Positions 48,944-56,399 of a stretch of DNA of 64,000 bases are shown here, one piece after another; within the stretch, counting starts at the first letter, position 1; each line of letters starts with the position of its first letter. This DNA is from Acidimicrobiales bacterium. Lineage in GTDB: Bacteria > Actinomycetota > Acidimicrobiia > Acidimicrobiales > Bog-793. Under the pieces are notes generated by a model. The model was not told where the DNA came from, ran no database searches, and saw only the letters and a list, made by a program, of their open reading frames with translations. The stretch is from the NCBI GenBank assembly GCA_035294085.1, contig DATGLP010000008.1, positions 23,681-87,680 on the forward strand, written 5' to 3'. The position numbers and the translations under genes were made by a program.

Positions 48944-49237
48944 ATGACGATGCCTGACGAGACCGCTGCGCCCGAGCCGCCGCGTGGGCACGTCCGGATC
49001 GTCTACCTCGGGCCGGTCGCCCCGCACTGGGAGGTGGAGTCGGAGTTCGGGGACCGCAGCGTCATCGAGGCCTTCCGCGAGCGGGCCCTCGCACGCCTCG
49101 TGCTCCTCCCGCCGCACGACCCGCAGTTCCGGCGCAACCGAGAGCGAGTCGTGCGAGACGCCGAACGGGAGAACCTCCTGCTCGAGTGGGACCTCGGCAT
49201 CCCCGAGGCGGACGCGGAGGCCGGCTCGTCGGCGTGA
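48944..49237 (+). CDS. small hypothetical protein
   Basis: A 97-residue acidic protein that I do not recognise. After a proline-rich N-terminus comes GHVRIVYLGPVAPHWEVES, a segment rich in Arg and Asp (EAFRERALARLVLLPPHD, NRERVVRDAERENLL) and an acidic tail. No membrane segment or metal motif is seen. Support for a real gene: a TAGACT hexamer at 48907-48912, GAGGGAG 5 nt before the ATG and balanced codon use. A second ATG lies two codons downstream. Confidence 0.6.
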   Translation: MTMPDETAAPEPPRGHVRIVYLGPVAPHWEVESEFGDRSVIEAFRERALARLVLLPPHDPQFRRNRERVVRDAERENLLLEWDLGIPEADAEAGSSA

Positions 49238-49262
49238 GCGCACCGAGCCGGGCTCGCCGGTC

Positions 49263-50444
49263 CTAGTCGGCGCCCGGGTCCGGGAGGTGGATCCGCTCGA
49301 TCCACAGCCCGGGCGCCTCCACCTCGGCCGGCGTCGGCAGGCTGGTGGCGGAGCGCCAGAGGAGCGCGAGCTCCTCCTCGCCGCCGCGCTCGAGCACGCC
49401 ACGCACGAAGGCCTCGCCCCGGTCGAGCGTCGCCTGGTCGAGCCGTAGCCCGAGGAGCGCCTCGGCGCCACGCGACGCGTCGTCGTGCTCGACGCGCCGC
49501 CGCCGCATCGCCTCGCGGATCGGCAGGCGCGTCCCGACGACCCGCCGGGCGACGGTGTCGGTGACCCACTCGACGAAGCCGCCGGCCACGGCGGCGAGCG
49601 CCGAGAGCTCGGCGTCCACCCTTCGCAGCTCGGCCGAGTCGACGAGCCGGCCGAGCATCGCGGGGTCGCCGAGCAGGCGCGTCAGCGCGGGCAGGTCGCC
49701 GGCGTCCCCGAGCTGGGAGAGGTGCGACTCGAAGGCCCCGGGGTCCGGCGCGAAGCTCCCGGCGCGCTCGAGCAGGAGCGTCTCGAGGCGCTCGCGTACG
49801 TGCGGCCGCGACCAGACCGCGTGGGCGGCGACGTCGCGCACCGCGAGCCACACCACCGTGTCGTCGATGGGCAGGCTCCAGTCCGCGCAGAAGGAGCGGA
49901 CGTTCTGGGGGACGGCGAGGAGCTCGTTGCCCGGGCGCGGGAGCGGCAGGTCGTACTGGCCGAGGGCGCGCTGCGCGAGGTGGCCGACGAGCGAGCCGAT
50001 CTGCATCGCGATCATCGCCGGCGCGATCGTCTCCGCCCACAGACCGAGCAGCGCGGAGAGCTCGCCCTCGGCCTCCGGGGCGGGTGGCGGCGCCGCGCGC
50101 CGGTTGAGCGCGGCGGCGAGTCGCTCGAGCAGCGGGCGCCACGCGAGCAGGCTGCGGCGCGCCCACTCGGCGCGCCCGACCGGGTGCACCTCGAGGCGGC
50201 CGCTCGCCGGCGAGATGCCCGCCACGTCCGCCACGTGCAGCTCGGCGAGGTGGGTGAGCTCCTCGAAGCGCATCCGCTCGACCGGGTCGACGTTGCCGTC
50301 CTCGGCGCCCTCGCTCGCCACGCTGAGCGCGAGCTGGAGCGCGAGCTCCCACTGGAAGGGCGAGTCGGTCCGCAGGAGCTTCAGCAGGTCGCCGAGCAGG
50401 CCCTGGAAGAAGCCCCCCATGCCCGCGGGCACCTCCGGGTCCAT
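49263..50444 (-). CDS. zincin-like (DUF2342 family) protein, degenerate metal motif
   Basis: A 393-residue member of the actinobacterial zincin_2/DUF2342 group (Rv3195-like). Supports are GMGGFFQGLLGDLLKLL, MIAMQIGSLVGHLAQRALGQ, YDLPLPRP and the C-terminal TRLPIREAMRRRR and GLWIERIHLPDP. Where related proteins have HExxH, this one reads VWLAVRDVAAHAVW, so a catalytic zinc site is doubtful; I recall some relatives also being degenerate here. The ATG at 50444 is leaderless, with TAGATT 7 nt upstream. In mycobacteria this family sits beside the PDZ-Lon and UPF0182 genes, as in this window. Confidence 0.8.
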   Translation of the reverse strand: MDPEVPAGMGGFFQGLLGDLLKLLRTDSPFQWELALQLALSVASEGAEDGNVDPVERMRFEELTHLAELHVADVAGISPASGRLEVHPVGRAEWARRSLLAWRPLLERLAAALNRRAAPPPAPEAEGELSALLGLWAETIAPAMIAMQIGSLVGHLAQRALGQYDLPLPRPGNELLAVPQNVRSFCADWSLPIDDTVVWLAVRDVAAHAVWSRPHVRERLETLLLERAGSFAPDPGAFESHLSQLGDAGDLPALTRLLGDPAMLGRLVDSAELRRVDAELSALAAVAGGFVEWVTDTVARRVVGTRLPIREAMRRRRVEHDDASRGAEALLGLRLDQATLDRGEAFVRGVLERGGEEELALLWRSATSLPTPAEVEAPGLWIERIHLPDPGAD

Positions 50445-50451
50445 ACCGCCG

Positions 50452-50457
50452 AATCTA
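50452..50457 (-). promoter_or_regulatory. -10 element of leaderless zincin-like gene
   Basis: On the minus strand TAGATT ends 7 nt before the ATG at 50444; no ribosome-binding site. Confidence 0.6.
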
Positions 50458-50503
50458 GGGCGCGCGCGGCGTGCGCCGTTCGGGGCGCCGGCGTGCCGTG
50501 TCG

Positions 50504-51667
50504 CTACGGCCGGTCCTCGAGGAGGGCGTGCACGCTGCGCGCCCTGCCGGCGCGCTCGACCCGCAGCAGCACGGCGACGTGCGGGCGGAGGGCGTAGAGC
50601 CGCCCGAGGAGGACCGCCGTCGAGCCGACGGCGTGGCCGTCGATCGCCTCGATCACGTCCCCTGGCTGCAGCCCCGCCGCCGCGGCGGCGCTGTCGGGCG
50701 CGACCGCGACGACCTCTGCCCCGTCGGCCGCACCCTGGACGGTCACGCCGAGCCAGCCGTGGCGCACGCGTCCGGTGTGCATGAGCTGGGCGGCGACGGC
50801 GAGCTCGAGCCAGGACGGCACTGCGCTGTCCGGGCCGGCGAGCATCCCGACGACCTCGCCGCGGCCGTCCACGATCGTGCTGCCGAGCGGCGCGTCCGGC
50901 GGGAGCCCGAGCGACATGGCGTCGACGAGGCCGGCACCTGCGCCGTCCGGGGCGCGCACCGTGGCGAGGTCGTCGTCGGCGCCGCCCGGTGCGGTGAGCG
51001 CGATGGCGAGCTCGCCGCGTCGAGGCGAGGTGGTCGTGAAGGGCGCGACGGGCAGTGCCGTCACGGCGTTGACGTGGACCACGGCGAGGCCGCTCGCCCG
51101 GTCCAGGCCGACGAGCGTGCCCACGTAGGGGTTGTCGTCGTCGGCGAGCGTGACGAGGATCGCCGAGGCGCCGTCCACCGCCTCGGCGGGCACGAGGATC
51201 ATCCCATCGGAGCGGACCACGAGGCCGAGGCCGTGCACGCTCGTGCCGTCGCGCGTCGTGTCGACGGCGGCGACCGAGGCGCCCGCGCGCGCGACGGCCC
51301 TCGCCAGGCTCGGCGCGAGCGCCGGGGCGGCGCCCCGCGCCGTCACGCTCGCGCTCGCCGTCGTGAGCGTCGGGCGGGCCTCGTCCTGGACGGTACCGCC
51401 CGTGATCGCGGTGGCGAGGTGGGTGCCAAGCACGACGAGACCCGTCGCGAGGAGCGCGCCGACGATCCCCGCCGTCCAGGCACTGGCGCGGCTCGGCTCC
51501 GTCGTGAGCCACCGGCGCCGGACGGCGACGGGGTCGAGGTGCAGCGACGGGTTGGCGCTGCCGAGCTCAGAGGGGTGGCGCCAGAGCCGGTCCTCGAGGG
51601 GGAGCGGCGGCCGGAGCGGCTCTTCCTCCTCCGGCGAGTCGTCGAAGTCCCCAGCGAAGGCCGCCAC
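50504..51667 (-). CDS. membrane-anchored HtrA-like PDZ protein, protease triad missing
   Basis: A 387-residue protein: an acidic cytoplasmic N-terminus (1-60), one membrane helix (about 64-86, AWTAGIVGALLATGLVVLG), a trypsin-like domain (about 115-285) and a PDZ domain (about 290-375, VRHGWLGVTVQG, AAAAAGLQPGDVIEAIDGH). The HtrA plan is clear, but the expected catalytic His (NNHVV) reads LVPAEAVDG, the Asp position (TDLAV) reads SGLAV, and the Ser loop (GNSGGPL) reads DAPLGSTIVDG. It therefore looks like a pseudoprotease that may bind peptides or partners. The start GTG at 51667 has TAGCCT 8 nt upstream. Confidence 0.8.
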   Translation of the reverse strand: MAAFAGDFDDSPEEEEPLRPPLPLEDRLWRHPSELGSANPSLHLDPVAVRRRWLTTEPSRASAWTAGIVGALLATGLVVLGTHLATAITGGTVQDEARPTLTTASASVTARGAAPALAPSLARAVARAGASVAAVDTTRDGTSVHGLGLVVRSDGMILVPAEAVDGASAILVTLADDDNPYVGTLVGLDRASGLAVVHVNAVTALPVAPFTTTSPRRGELAIALTAPGGADDDLATVRAPDGAGAGLVDAMSLGLPPDAPLGSTIVDGRGEVVGMLAGPDSAVPSWLELAVAAQLMHTGRVRHGWLGVTVQGAADGAEVVAVAPDSAAAAAGLQPGDVIEAIDGHAVGSTAVLLGRLYALRPHVAVLLRVERAGRARSVHALLEDRP

Positions 51668-51675
51668 GGCGCAGC

Positions 51676-51681
51676 AGGCTA
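51676..51681 (-). promoter_or_regulatory. -10 element of HtrA-like gene
   Basis: On the minus strand TAGCCT ends 8 nt before the GTG at 51667; no ribosome-binding site. Confidence 0.5.
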
Positions 51682-51747
51682 GCGCCGCCTCGCTGGGGAG
51701 GGTCGTCGCGGGCTGGCGACGGCACGGCCCGGTCGGGCGGCTCCTCC

Positions 51748-51753
51748 TAGCAT
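51748..51753 (+). promoter_or_regulatory. -10 element for leader ORF and MreB-like gene
   Basis: TAGCAT ends 7 nt before a GTG at 51761 that opens a 7-codon ORF, not the MreB-like gene itself. Confidence 0.55.
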
Positions 51754-51760
51754 GGCGGCC

Positions 51761-51784
51761 GTGGACCGCTGCGCCGTCCGATGA
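51761..51784 (+). CDS. 7-codon leaderless leader ORF
   Basis: GTG at 51761 reads M-D-R-C-A-V-R and stops at TGA (51782-51784), overlapping the ATG of the MreB-like gene as ATGA. Because the -10 ends 7 nt upstream, the mRNA should begin with this GTG. Ribosomes would translate the short peptide and re-initiate on the downstream gene, which has no good ribosome-binding site. Translation is inferred from geometry alone. Confidence 0.45.
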   Translation: MDRCAVR

Positions 51785-52788
51785 GCGCCGAGCTCGCGCT
51801 CGACCTCGGCACCGCCTTCACGCGCGTCGCCGACGCGAGCGGCGCCGTCGTGCTCGAGGAGCCGACCGTCGCGGCGGTGCACGCCGACAGCGGCCGCCTC
51901 GTCTGCTTCGGGCGGGCGGCGCTGGCCCTGGCACGGCGCGCCGCGGGGCGCGTCCGGCTCGTGCGGCCGGTGCGCCACGGCCAGCTGGCCGACCTGCGCA
52001 CCGCCGAGGCGGTCCTCGGCGAGGTGCTCCGCCGCCTGCGGGCTGCCGGTCACGGGCGCCCCGCGGTGCTCGCCTGCGTGCACTGCGGGGCGACAGGCGT
52101 CGACCGGCGCGCCCTCGAGCGGGCGCTGCGCCGGGGCGGCGCGCGCCGCGTGGGCTTCATCGAGGCCCCCCTCGCTGGCGCGATCGCCCTCGGCCTCGCG
52201 GTCGAGGAGCCACGCGGGGCGATGGTCGTCGACGTCGGCGCGGGAACGGCGGACCTCGCCGTGCTCGCGCTCGGGGGGATCGCCTGCTCGCGCTCGGTCC
52301 GACGCGGCGGCGACGACGTGCTCGAGGCGATCCGCACCCTCCTGGCTCGACGCCACAACGTCGTCGTCGACGCTGGCGTCGCCGCCGAGGTGCGAGCTGC
52401 GCTCGCGACCCTCGACCCACGCGCCCCCGAGGCCTACGTCGAGGTCCTCGGACGCGACGCGAAGACCGGCCGTCCGGCGAGCGCCGTGCTGGCCCGTTCC
52501 GAGCTGCGTCCGCTGCTCGCCGACGTCTACGCGCCGCTGCTCGAGGCGGCGCGCGCCTGCCTCGCCGAGGCGCCGCCCGAGCTCGCGAACGACGTGCTCG
52601 GCTCGGGCGCCGTCCTCCTAGGGGGCGCCCTCGTCGACGGGCTCGAGCGTGCCGTGGCGGGCGCGACGGGCGTGAGCGTGCGCGTGGCCGGCGACGGCGG
52701 CCGCAGCGCCGTGCTCGGCGCGGCGCGCCGCCTCGGGCCGCGGGCGGGCGGGCGTGCGCCCGCGCTCAGCAGCGGTCTTCGCCGCTGA
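51781..52788 (+). CDS. MreB/Hsp70-fold ATPase, divergent
   Basis: A 335-residue actin-fold protein. Phosphate 1 is LALDLGTAFTRVADASG, phosphate 2 MVVDVGAGTADLAVLALGG, and the adenosine motif SGAVLLGGALVDGLERAV; FIEAPLAGAIALGL and RRGGDDVLEAIRTLL are in MreB-like positions. Sequence is far from canonical MreB, and no mreC, mreD or rodA is adjacent, so a filament role in cell shape should not be assumed. It is translationally coupled to a 7-codon leader ORF. It faces a HEAT-repeat gene with a 23-bp convergent overlap. Confidence 0.75.
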   Translation: MSAELALDLGTAFTRVADASGAVVLEEPTVAAVHADSGRLVCFGRAALALARRAAGRVRLVRPVRHGQLADLRTAEAVLGEVLRRLRAAGHGRPAVLACVHCGATGVDRRALERALRRGGARRVGFIEAPLAGAIALGLAVEEPRGAMVVDVGAGTADLAVLALGGIACSRSVRRGGDDVLEAIRTLLARRHNVVVDAGVAAEVRAALATLDPRAPEAYVEVLGRDAKTGRPASAVLARSELRPLLADVYAPLLEAARACLAEAPPELANDVLGSGAVLLGGALVDGLERAVAGATGVSVRVAGDGGRSAVLGAARRLGPRAGGRAPALSSGLRR

Positions 52789-53434
52789 GCGACAGGACCT
52801 CGGCGGCGGCCTGGCGCACCTGCCAGTCGCGGTCCGCGAGGCAGCCGCGCAGCGCGGCGACGACCTCGGGGCCCTCGAAGGCCGCGAGCGCGACGGCCGC
52901 CCGGCGGCGCACCGCGGGGACGTCGCCGAGCGCGGCGAGCACGGCGGCGCGCCCGGCCTCGTCGCCGATGGCGCCGAGCGCGGCGACGGCCGCCTCGCGG
53001 CACAGCGGGTCCGGGTGCGCGCGCGCCACCGTGGCGAGGCGGGCGACCGCACGGCTGTCCCCCACCTCGCCGAGGGCGAACGACGCGGCCTCGACGACCG
53101 CGGGGTCAGCGTCGTCGAGCAGGGGCCGGAAGTCGGCGCCGGGCAGCAGCGCGGCGAGCTCGCAGGCGGTCACCCGCACGGCGGGGTCGCGATCGCTGAG
53201 GGCGCGCGCGACGTCCCGGGGTCCGGCGAGTCCGCCGCGTGCCAGGGCGACGAGCGCGCCGGCGCGCGCCGAGGGGCGCTCGTCGTCGAGCGCGGCGCGC
53301 ACCGTCGCCCAGTCCCCGGCTCGCGCGGCGAGGGCGATCTCGCCGCGCCGGCGCGCGCCGGCGAGCGCGTCGGCGCCGACGTCCACGGCGGGTGCGCGCT
53401 CGGCGCGCACCGGGCGTGGCAGGCTACGGCGCAT
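52766..53434 (-). CDS. HEAT-repeat protein
   Basis: About 222 residues, almost entirely short paired helices of about 30 residues: ERPSARAGALVALARGGL, DRDPAVRVTACELAALLPG, DADPAVVEAASFALGEVGD, HPDPLCREAAVAALGAIGD, DVPAVRRRAAVALAAFEGP, DRDWQVRQAAAEVLSLSGE. HEAT repeats bind partners and give no enzymatic clue. The ATG at 53434 shares CATG with the divergent PDZ-Lon start; a GTG at 53410, 10 nt after TAGCCT, is a plausible alternative. Its 3' end overlaps the MreB-like gene by 23 bp. Confidence 0.75.
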   Translation of the reverse strand: MRRSLPRPVRAERAPAVDVGADALAGARRRGEIALAARAGDWATVRAALDDERPSARAGALVALARGGLAGPRDVARALSDRDPAVRVTACELAALLPGADFRPLLDDADPAVVEAASFALGEVGDSRAVARLATVARAHPDPLCREAAVAALGAIGDEAGRAAVLAALGDVPAVRRRAAVALAAFEGPEVVAALRGCLADRDWQVRQAAAEVLSLSGEDRC

Positions 53435-54641
53435 GTCGCTCGAACCCGGGGACGCTGGCGCGACCGCCCCAGGGGGCTCCGCAGGAGAGGGGCAGCCGAC
53501 GGCCCGCTCGCACGGCCGCAGGCTAGCGGCGCTGCGGCAGCGACCGGCGCAGCAGCGCGCCCGACGGCGCCGCCTCGGCTACGGCGTCGGCGCGCTCGTC
53601 GCGGCGGTGCTCGCGGCCACGCTCGTGTCGCTGCCGTACTACGCGATCGTGCCGGGTGCGGGCGTGGACGTCGCCGGCCTCATCGCCGTGCCGCGCCGCT
53701 TCGCCCACCACCACCGTGGCCAGGTCCTGCTCACCGACGTCGAGCTCGTGCCGCTACGCGCCATCACCTGGCCGTACTACCGACTCGATCCGAACGCCGA
53801 GATCGTGCCGGCCGCCGAGCTCACCGGCCCGGCGAGCGCCGCGCAGTACGACGAGCAGGGCGTGATCGACATGGCCGCGGCGCGCGAGGCAGCCACCTAC
53901 GTCGCCCTGCGGACTCTCGGCTACCGGGTGCGAGCCGTCGAGCAGGCGCCGGTCGTCTACCAGCCGTTCCCGGGAGCGCCGGCCGCGGGCGAGCTCGCCG
54001 TCGGCGACGTGGTCACGGCCGTCGACGGGCACCCGACCGGTTCGTTCGGTGCCCTCGTGGCTGCCGTGCGGGCGCACCGGCCGGGCACGACGGTGATCGT
54101 GCGCACCCACCTGCTCGGCGCGGCGTCCTCGAGCACGCGCCAGGTCACCCTCGGCGTGCTCTACCGGCTGGCGAGCGGCGTGGTGTGCGAGCGCGCCGGC
54201 GCGCCGGCGCCGCGGGGCGCGACGGCGACCGCGACCGCCTGCCTCGGCCTCGCCTTCGCGCGCCGCTACGCCGTCGCCGGGGCGCCCTTCGCCGTGCGCC
54301 TGCGCAGCGACGGCATCGTCGGGCCCTCGGCCGGGCTGGCGTTCACGCTCGGGCTCATCGAGGAGCTCGACCGGGGCGACCTCACCGGCGGTCGCCGGGT
54401 GGCCGCGACGGGCACGATGTCGCTGGACGGGCAGGTCGGGGACGTCGGGGGCGTCGCGCAGAAGACGGTGGCCGTGCGCGACGCCGGTGCGAGCGTCTTC
54501 TTCGTCCCGCCCGCCGAGCTCGCGACGGCGCGCGCCCACGCGGGACCCCGCCTCAAGGTCTTCGCCGTCTCCTCGGTCGGCCAGGCGATCGACGACCTAC
54601 GGCGCCTCGGCGGGTCCCTCGTGGCCTCCACGGGTCCCTGA
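53433..54641 (+). CDS. membrane-anchored PDZ-Lon (S16) protease
   Basis: A 402-residue protease of the YlbL/Rv3194c type. A basic N-terminus leads into one membrane helix (about 49-72, YGVGALVAAVLAATLVSL). A PDZ domain follows (about 170-240, GELAVGDVVTAVDGHPTG), then a Lon proteolytic domain with both catalytic residues: Ser299 in GIVGPSAGLAFTLGL and Lys344 in GGVAQKTVAV. The active domain should lie outside the membrane. The ATG at 53433 has no obvious ribosome-binding site. In mycobacteria this family also neighbours UPF0182 and zincin_2 genes. Confidence 0.88.
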   Translation: MSLEPGDAGATAPGGSAGEGQPTARSHGRRLAALRQRPAQQRARRRRLGYGVGALVAAVLAATLVSLPYYAIVPGAGVDVAGLIAVPRRFAHHHRGQVLLTDVELVPLRAITWPYYRLDPNAEIVPAAELTGPASAAQYDEQGVIDMAAAREAATYVALRTLGYRVRAVEQAPVVYQPFPGAPAAGELAVGDVVTAVDGHPTGSFGALVAAVRAHRPGTTVIVRTHLLGAASSSTRQVTLGVLYRLASGVVCERAGAPAPRGATATATACLGLAFARRYAVAGAPFAVRLRSDGIVGPSAGLAFTLGLIEELDRGDLTGGRRVAATGTMSLDGQVGDVGGVAQKTVAVRDAGASVFFVPPAELATARAHAGPRLKVFAVSSVGQAIDDLRRLGGSLVASTGP

Positions 54642-54646
54642 CGTCG

Positions 54647-54652
54647 TAGGCT
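54647..54652 (+). promoter_or_regulatory. -10 element of leaderless DivIVA-like gene
   Basis: TAGGCT ends 7 nt before the GTG at 54660; no ribosome-binding site. Confidence 0.6.
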
Positions 54653-54659
54653 TTCGGCC

Positions 54660-56399
54660 GTGCCAGAGGCAGCGACGACCAGGCCGAGCGCCCTCACGCC
54701 CGACGACGTCGCCTCGCACGCGTTCCCGACGGCCCGCCGTGGTCTCGACCCCGACGCCGTGCGACGATTCCTCCAGGAGGTCGCGGCGCAGCTGCGGGAG
54801 GCGAGCCGGCGGGAGGAGGAGCTGCGGAGCGCGCTCGCGCAGGCGGAGCAGCGCGCGGCGTCGCCCGAGCTCGACGAGGCGGCGCTCTCGGCGGCCGTCG
54901 GCAGCGAGACGGCTCGGGTGCTCCAGGCCGCCCACGAGGCGGCCCGCGAGGTCGTGGCGAGGGCGGAGGAGCGCGCCAGGGCGCTCGCCGAGAGCGCCGA
55001 GCGCTCCCTGGCGGAGGAGCGGCGGCGAGCGAGTGCGGAGGCGGCCGCCGCCGTCAGCGCGGCGCGCGTCGAGGCGGACGAGCTCGTGTCGAGGGCGAAG
55101 GACGAGTGCCGGGCGATGATCGACGAGGCCCGCGAGGCGCGCCGGCGCATCCTCGCCGACCTCGCCGAGCGCCGCCACGAGCTCCACGTCCAGCTCGAGC
55201 AGCTGCGCGCCGGCAAGGACGCGCTGGCGGCCATCGTCGAGGAGGTCGCCGGCTCCGTCGAGTCCGTGCGCGCCCGCCTGCGCGGCGCCGAGGAGGAGGT
55301 GCGCGTCGTGGCCGACGAGGCCGCGAGGGCCGCCCAGGCCGCGCCGAGCGTCCCCGGGCCCGCCGTGCTCGAGGAGCCCGAGGAGCCCGCGCCGCCGGCC
55401 GCGGCGGACGATGCCGGCCTCGCCGCGCCCGCCTCCCCGCCGGAGGCCGACGGGCTCGTTGCGGCGCAGGTAGCGGCGGCGCCGGCGGTCCCGGCAGGGG
55501 ACGCGCCGGGGACCGCGGGCACCGAGACCGGGCCGTCGCTGCGAAGCGTCGACGAGCTCTTCGCGCGCATCCGGGCGAGCCGCGAGGAGGAGGTGGGCCG
55601 GGCGCGAGCGCTCCTCGAGGAGGAGTCGGCGGGGGCCGGTCGACCGGAGAGCGTCGGCGCCGGAGAGCTGGCGGACGACGTCGGCGCTGGCGCGCCGACG
55701 CCGCCGGCCGAGGCGGCCAGCCCCGCGCTCGAGGCGCGCGACGAGCACCTCGCCCCGGCGATGCGCGGCCTCGTCCAGGGCCTCAAGCGCGCCCTGCGCC
55801 TCGAGCAGAACGAGCTCCTCGACGCGCTGCGCCACCTCCCGGCGCGCGAGCGCCTCGACGAGCTCCTGCCGGGAGCGGTCCTGGCCGAGCGCCTCGCCGG
55901 CGTCGCCGGCGAGCACCTGGCCGAGGCGTTCGCGGGCGGTCGCCGCTACGCGGCCGCGCTCCTCGGTGCGCCCGATCCGCCGGGCGAGGCGGGCGAGCGG
56001 TTGGCGAGCGTCGAGCGCGTCGCGCGCGGCCTCGGCGAGGAGGTCTCGGCCGAGCTGCGCCGGCGCATCGCCGAGGGGCTCGCGCCCGTGGCGTCGGCCG
56101 ACGCCGATCCCGCGGCCGCGGTCAGCGTCGCGTTCCGAGCCCTCAAGGGCGCGCGCATCGAGGGCGTCGCGGCCGACGCCGCCACCGAGGCGTTCGCGCT
56201 CGGCACGCTCCAGGTGGCGCGCGAGCAGCGGGGGAGCGTCGCCTGGCTCGCCGACGACGGCGGCTCGGCGTGCCCCGACTGCGACGACAACGTCCTCGCT
56301 GGCGCGCTGGCGCCGGGGACCACCTTCCCGACGGGCCAGGCGCACCCCCCGGTGCACCCCGGCTGCCGCTGCCTCCTCGTGCCCGAGAAACCCTCGTAG
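54660..56399 (+). CDS. DivIVA-type coiled-coil protein with phage Mu gpF-like zinc tail
   Basis: A 579-residue protein of unusual architecture. Residues 12-50 (TPDDVASHAFPTARRGLDPD, AVRRFLQEVAAQL) match the DivIVA membrane-curvature/polar-growth domain. A long Ala/Glu/Arg coiled coil follows (about 50-230), then a Pro/Ala/Glu-rich linker. Residues about 360-579 are helical and end with CPDCDDN (Cys538, Cys541) and HPPVHPGCRC (Cys569, Cys571), the zinc motif seen at the C-terminus of phage Mu gpF-like head-morphogenesis domains. The gene is leaderless and is followed by UPF0182 with no gap. Domain names are recognised by motif, not by search. Confidence 0.72.
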   Translation: MPEAATTRPSALTPDDVASHAFPTARRGLDPDAVRRFLQEVAAQLREASRREEELRSALAQAEQRAASPELDEAALSAAVGSETARVLQAAHEAAREVVARAEERARALAESAERSLAEERRRASAEAAAAVSAARVEADELVSRAKDECRAMIDEAREARRRILADLAERRHELHVQLEQLRAGKDALAAIVEEVAGSVESVRARLRGAEEEVRVVADEAARAAQAAPSVPGPAVLEEPEEPAPPAAADDAGLAAPASPPEADGLVAAQVAAAPAVPAGDAPGTAGTETGPSLRSVDELFARIRASREEEVGRARALLEEESAGAGRPESVGAGELADDVGAGAPTPPAEAASPALEARDEHLAPAMRGLVQGLKRALRLEQNELLDALRHLPARERLDELLPGAVLAERLAGVAGEHLAEAFAGGRRYAAALLGAPDPPGEAGERLASVERVARGLGEEVSAELRRRIAEGLAPVASADADPAAAVSVAFRALKGARIEGVAADAATEAFALGTLQVAREQRGSVAWLADDGGSACPDCDDNVLAGALAPGTTFPTGQAHPPVHPGCRCLLVPEKPS

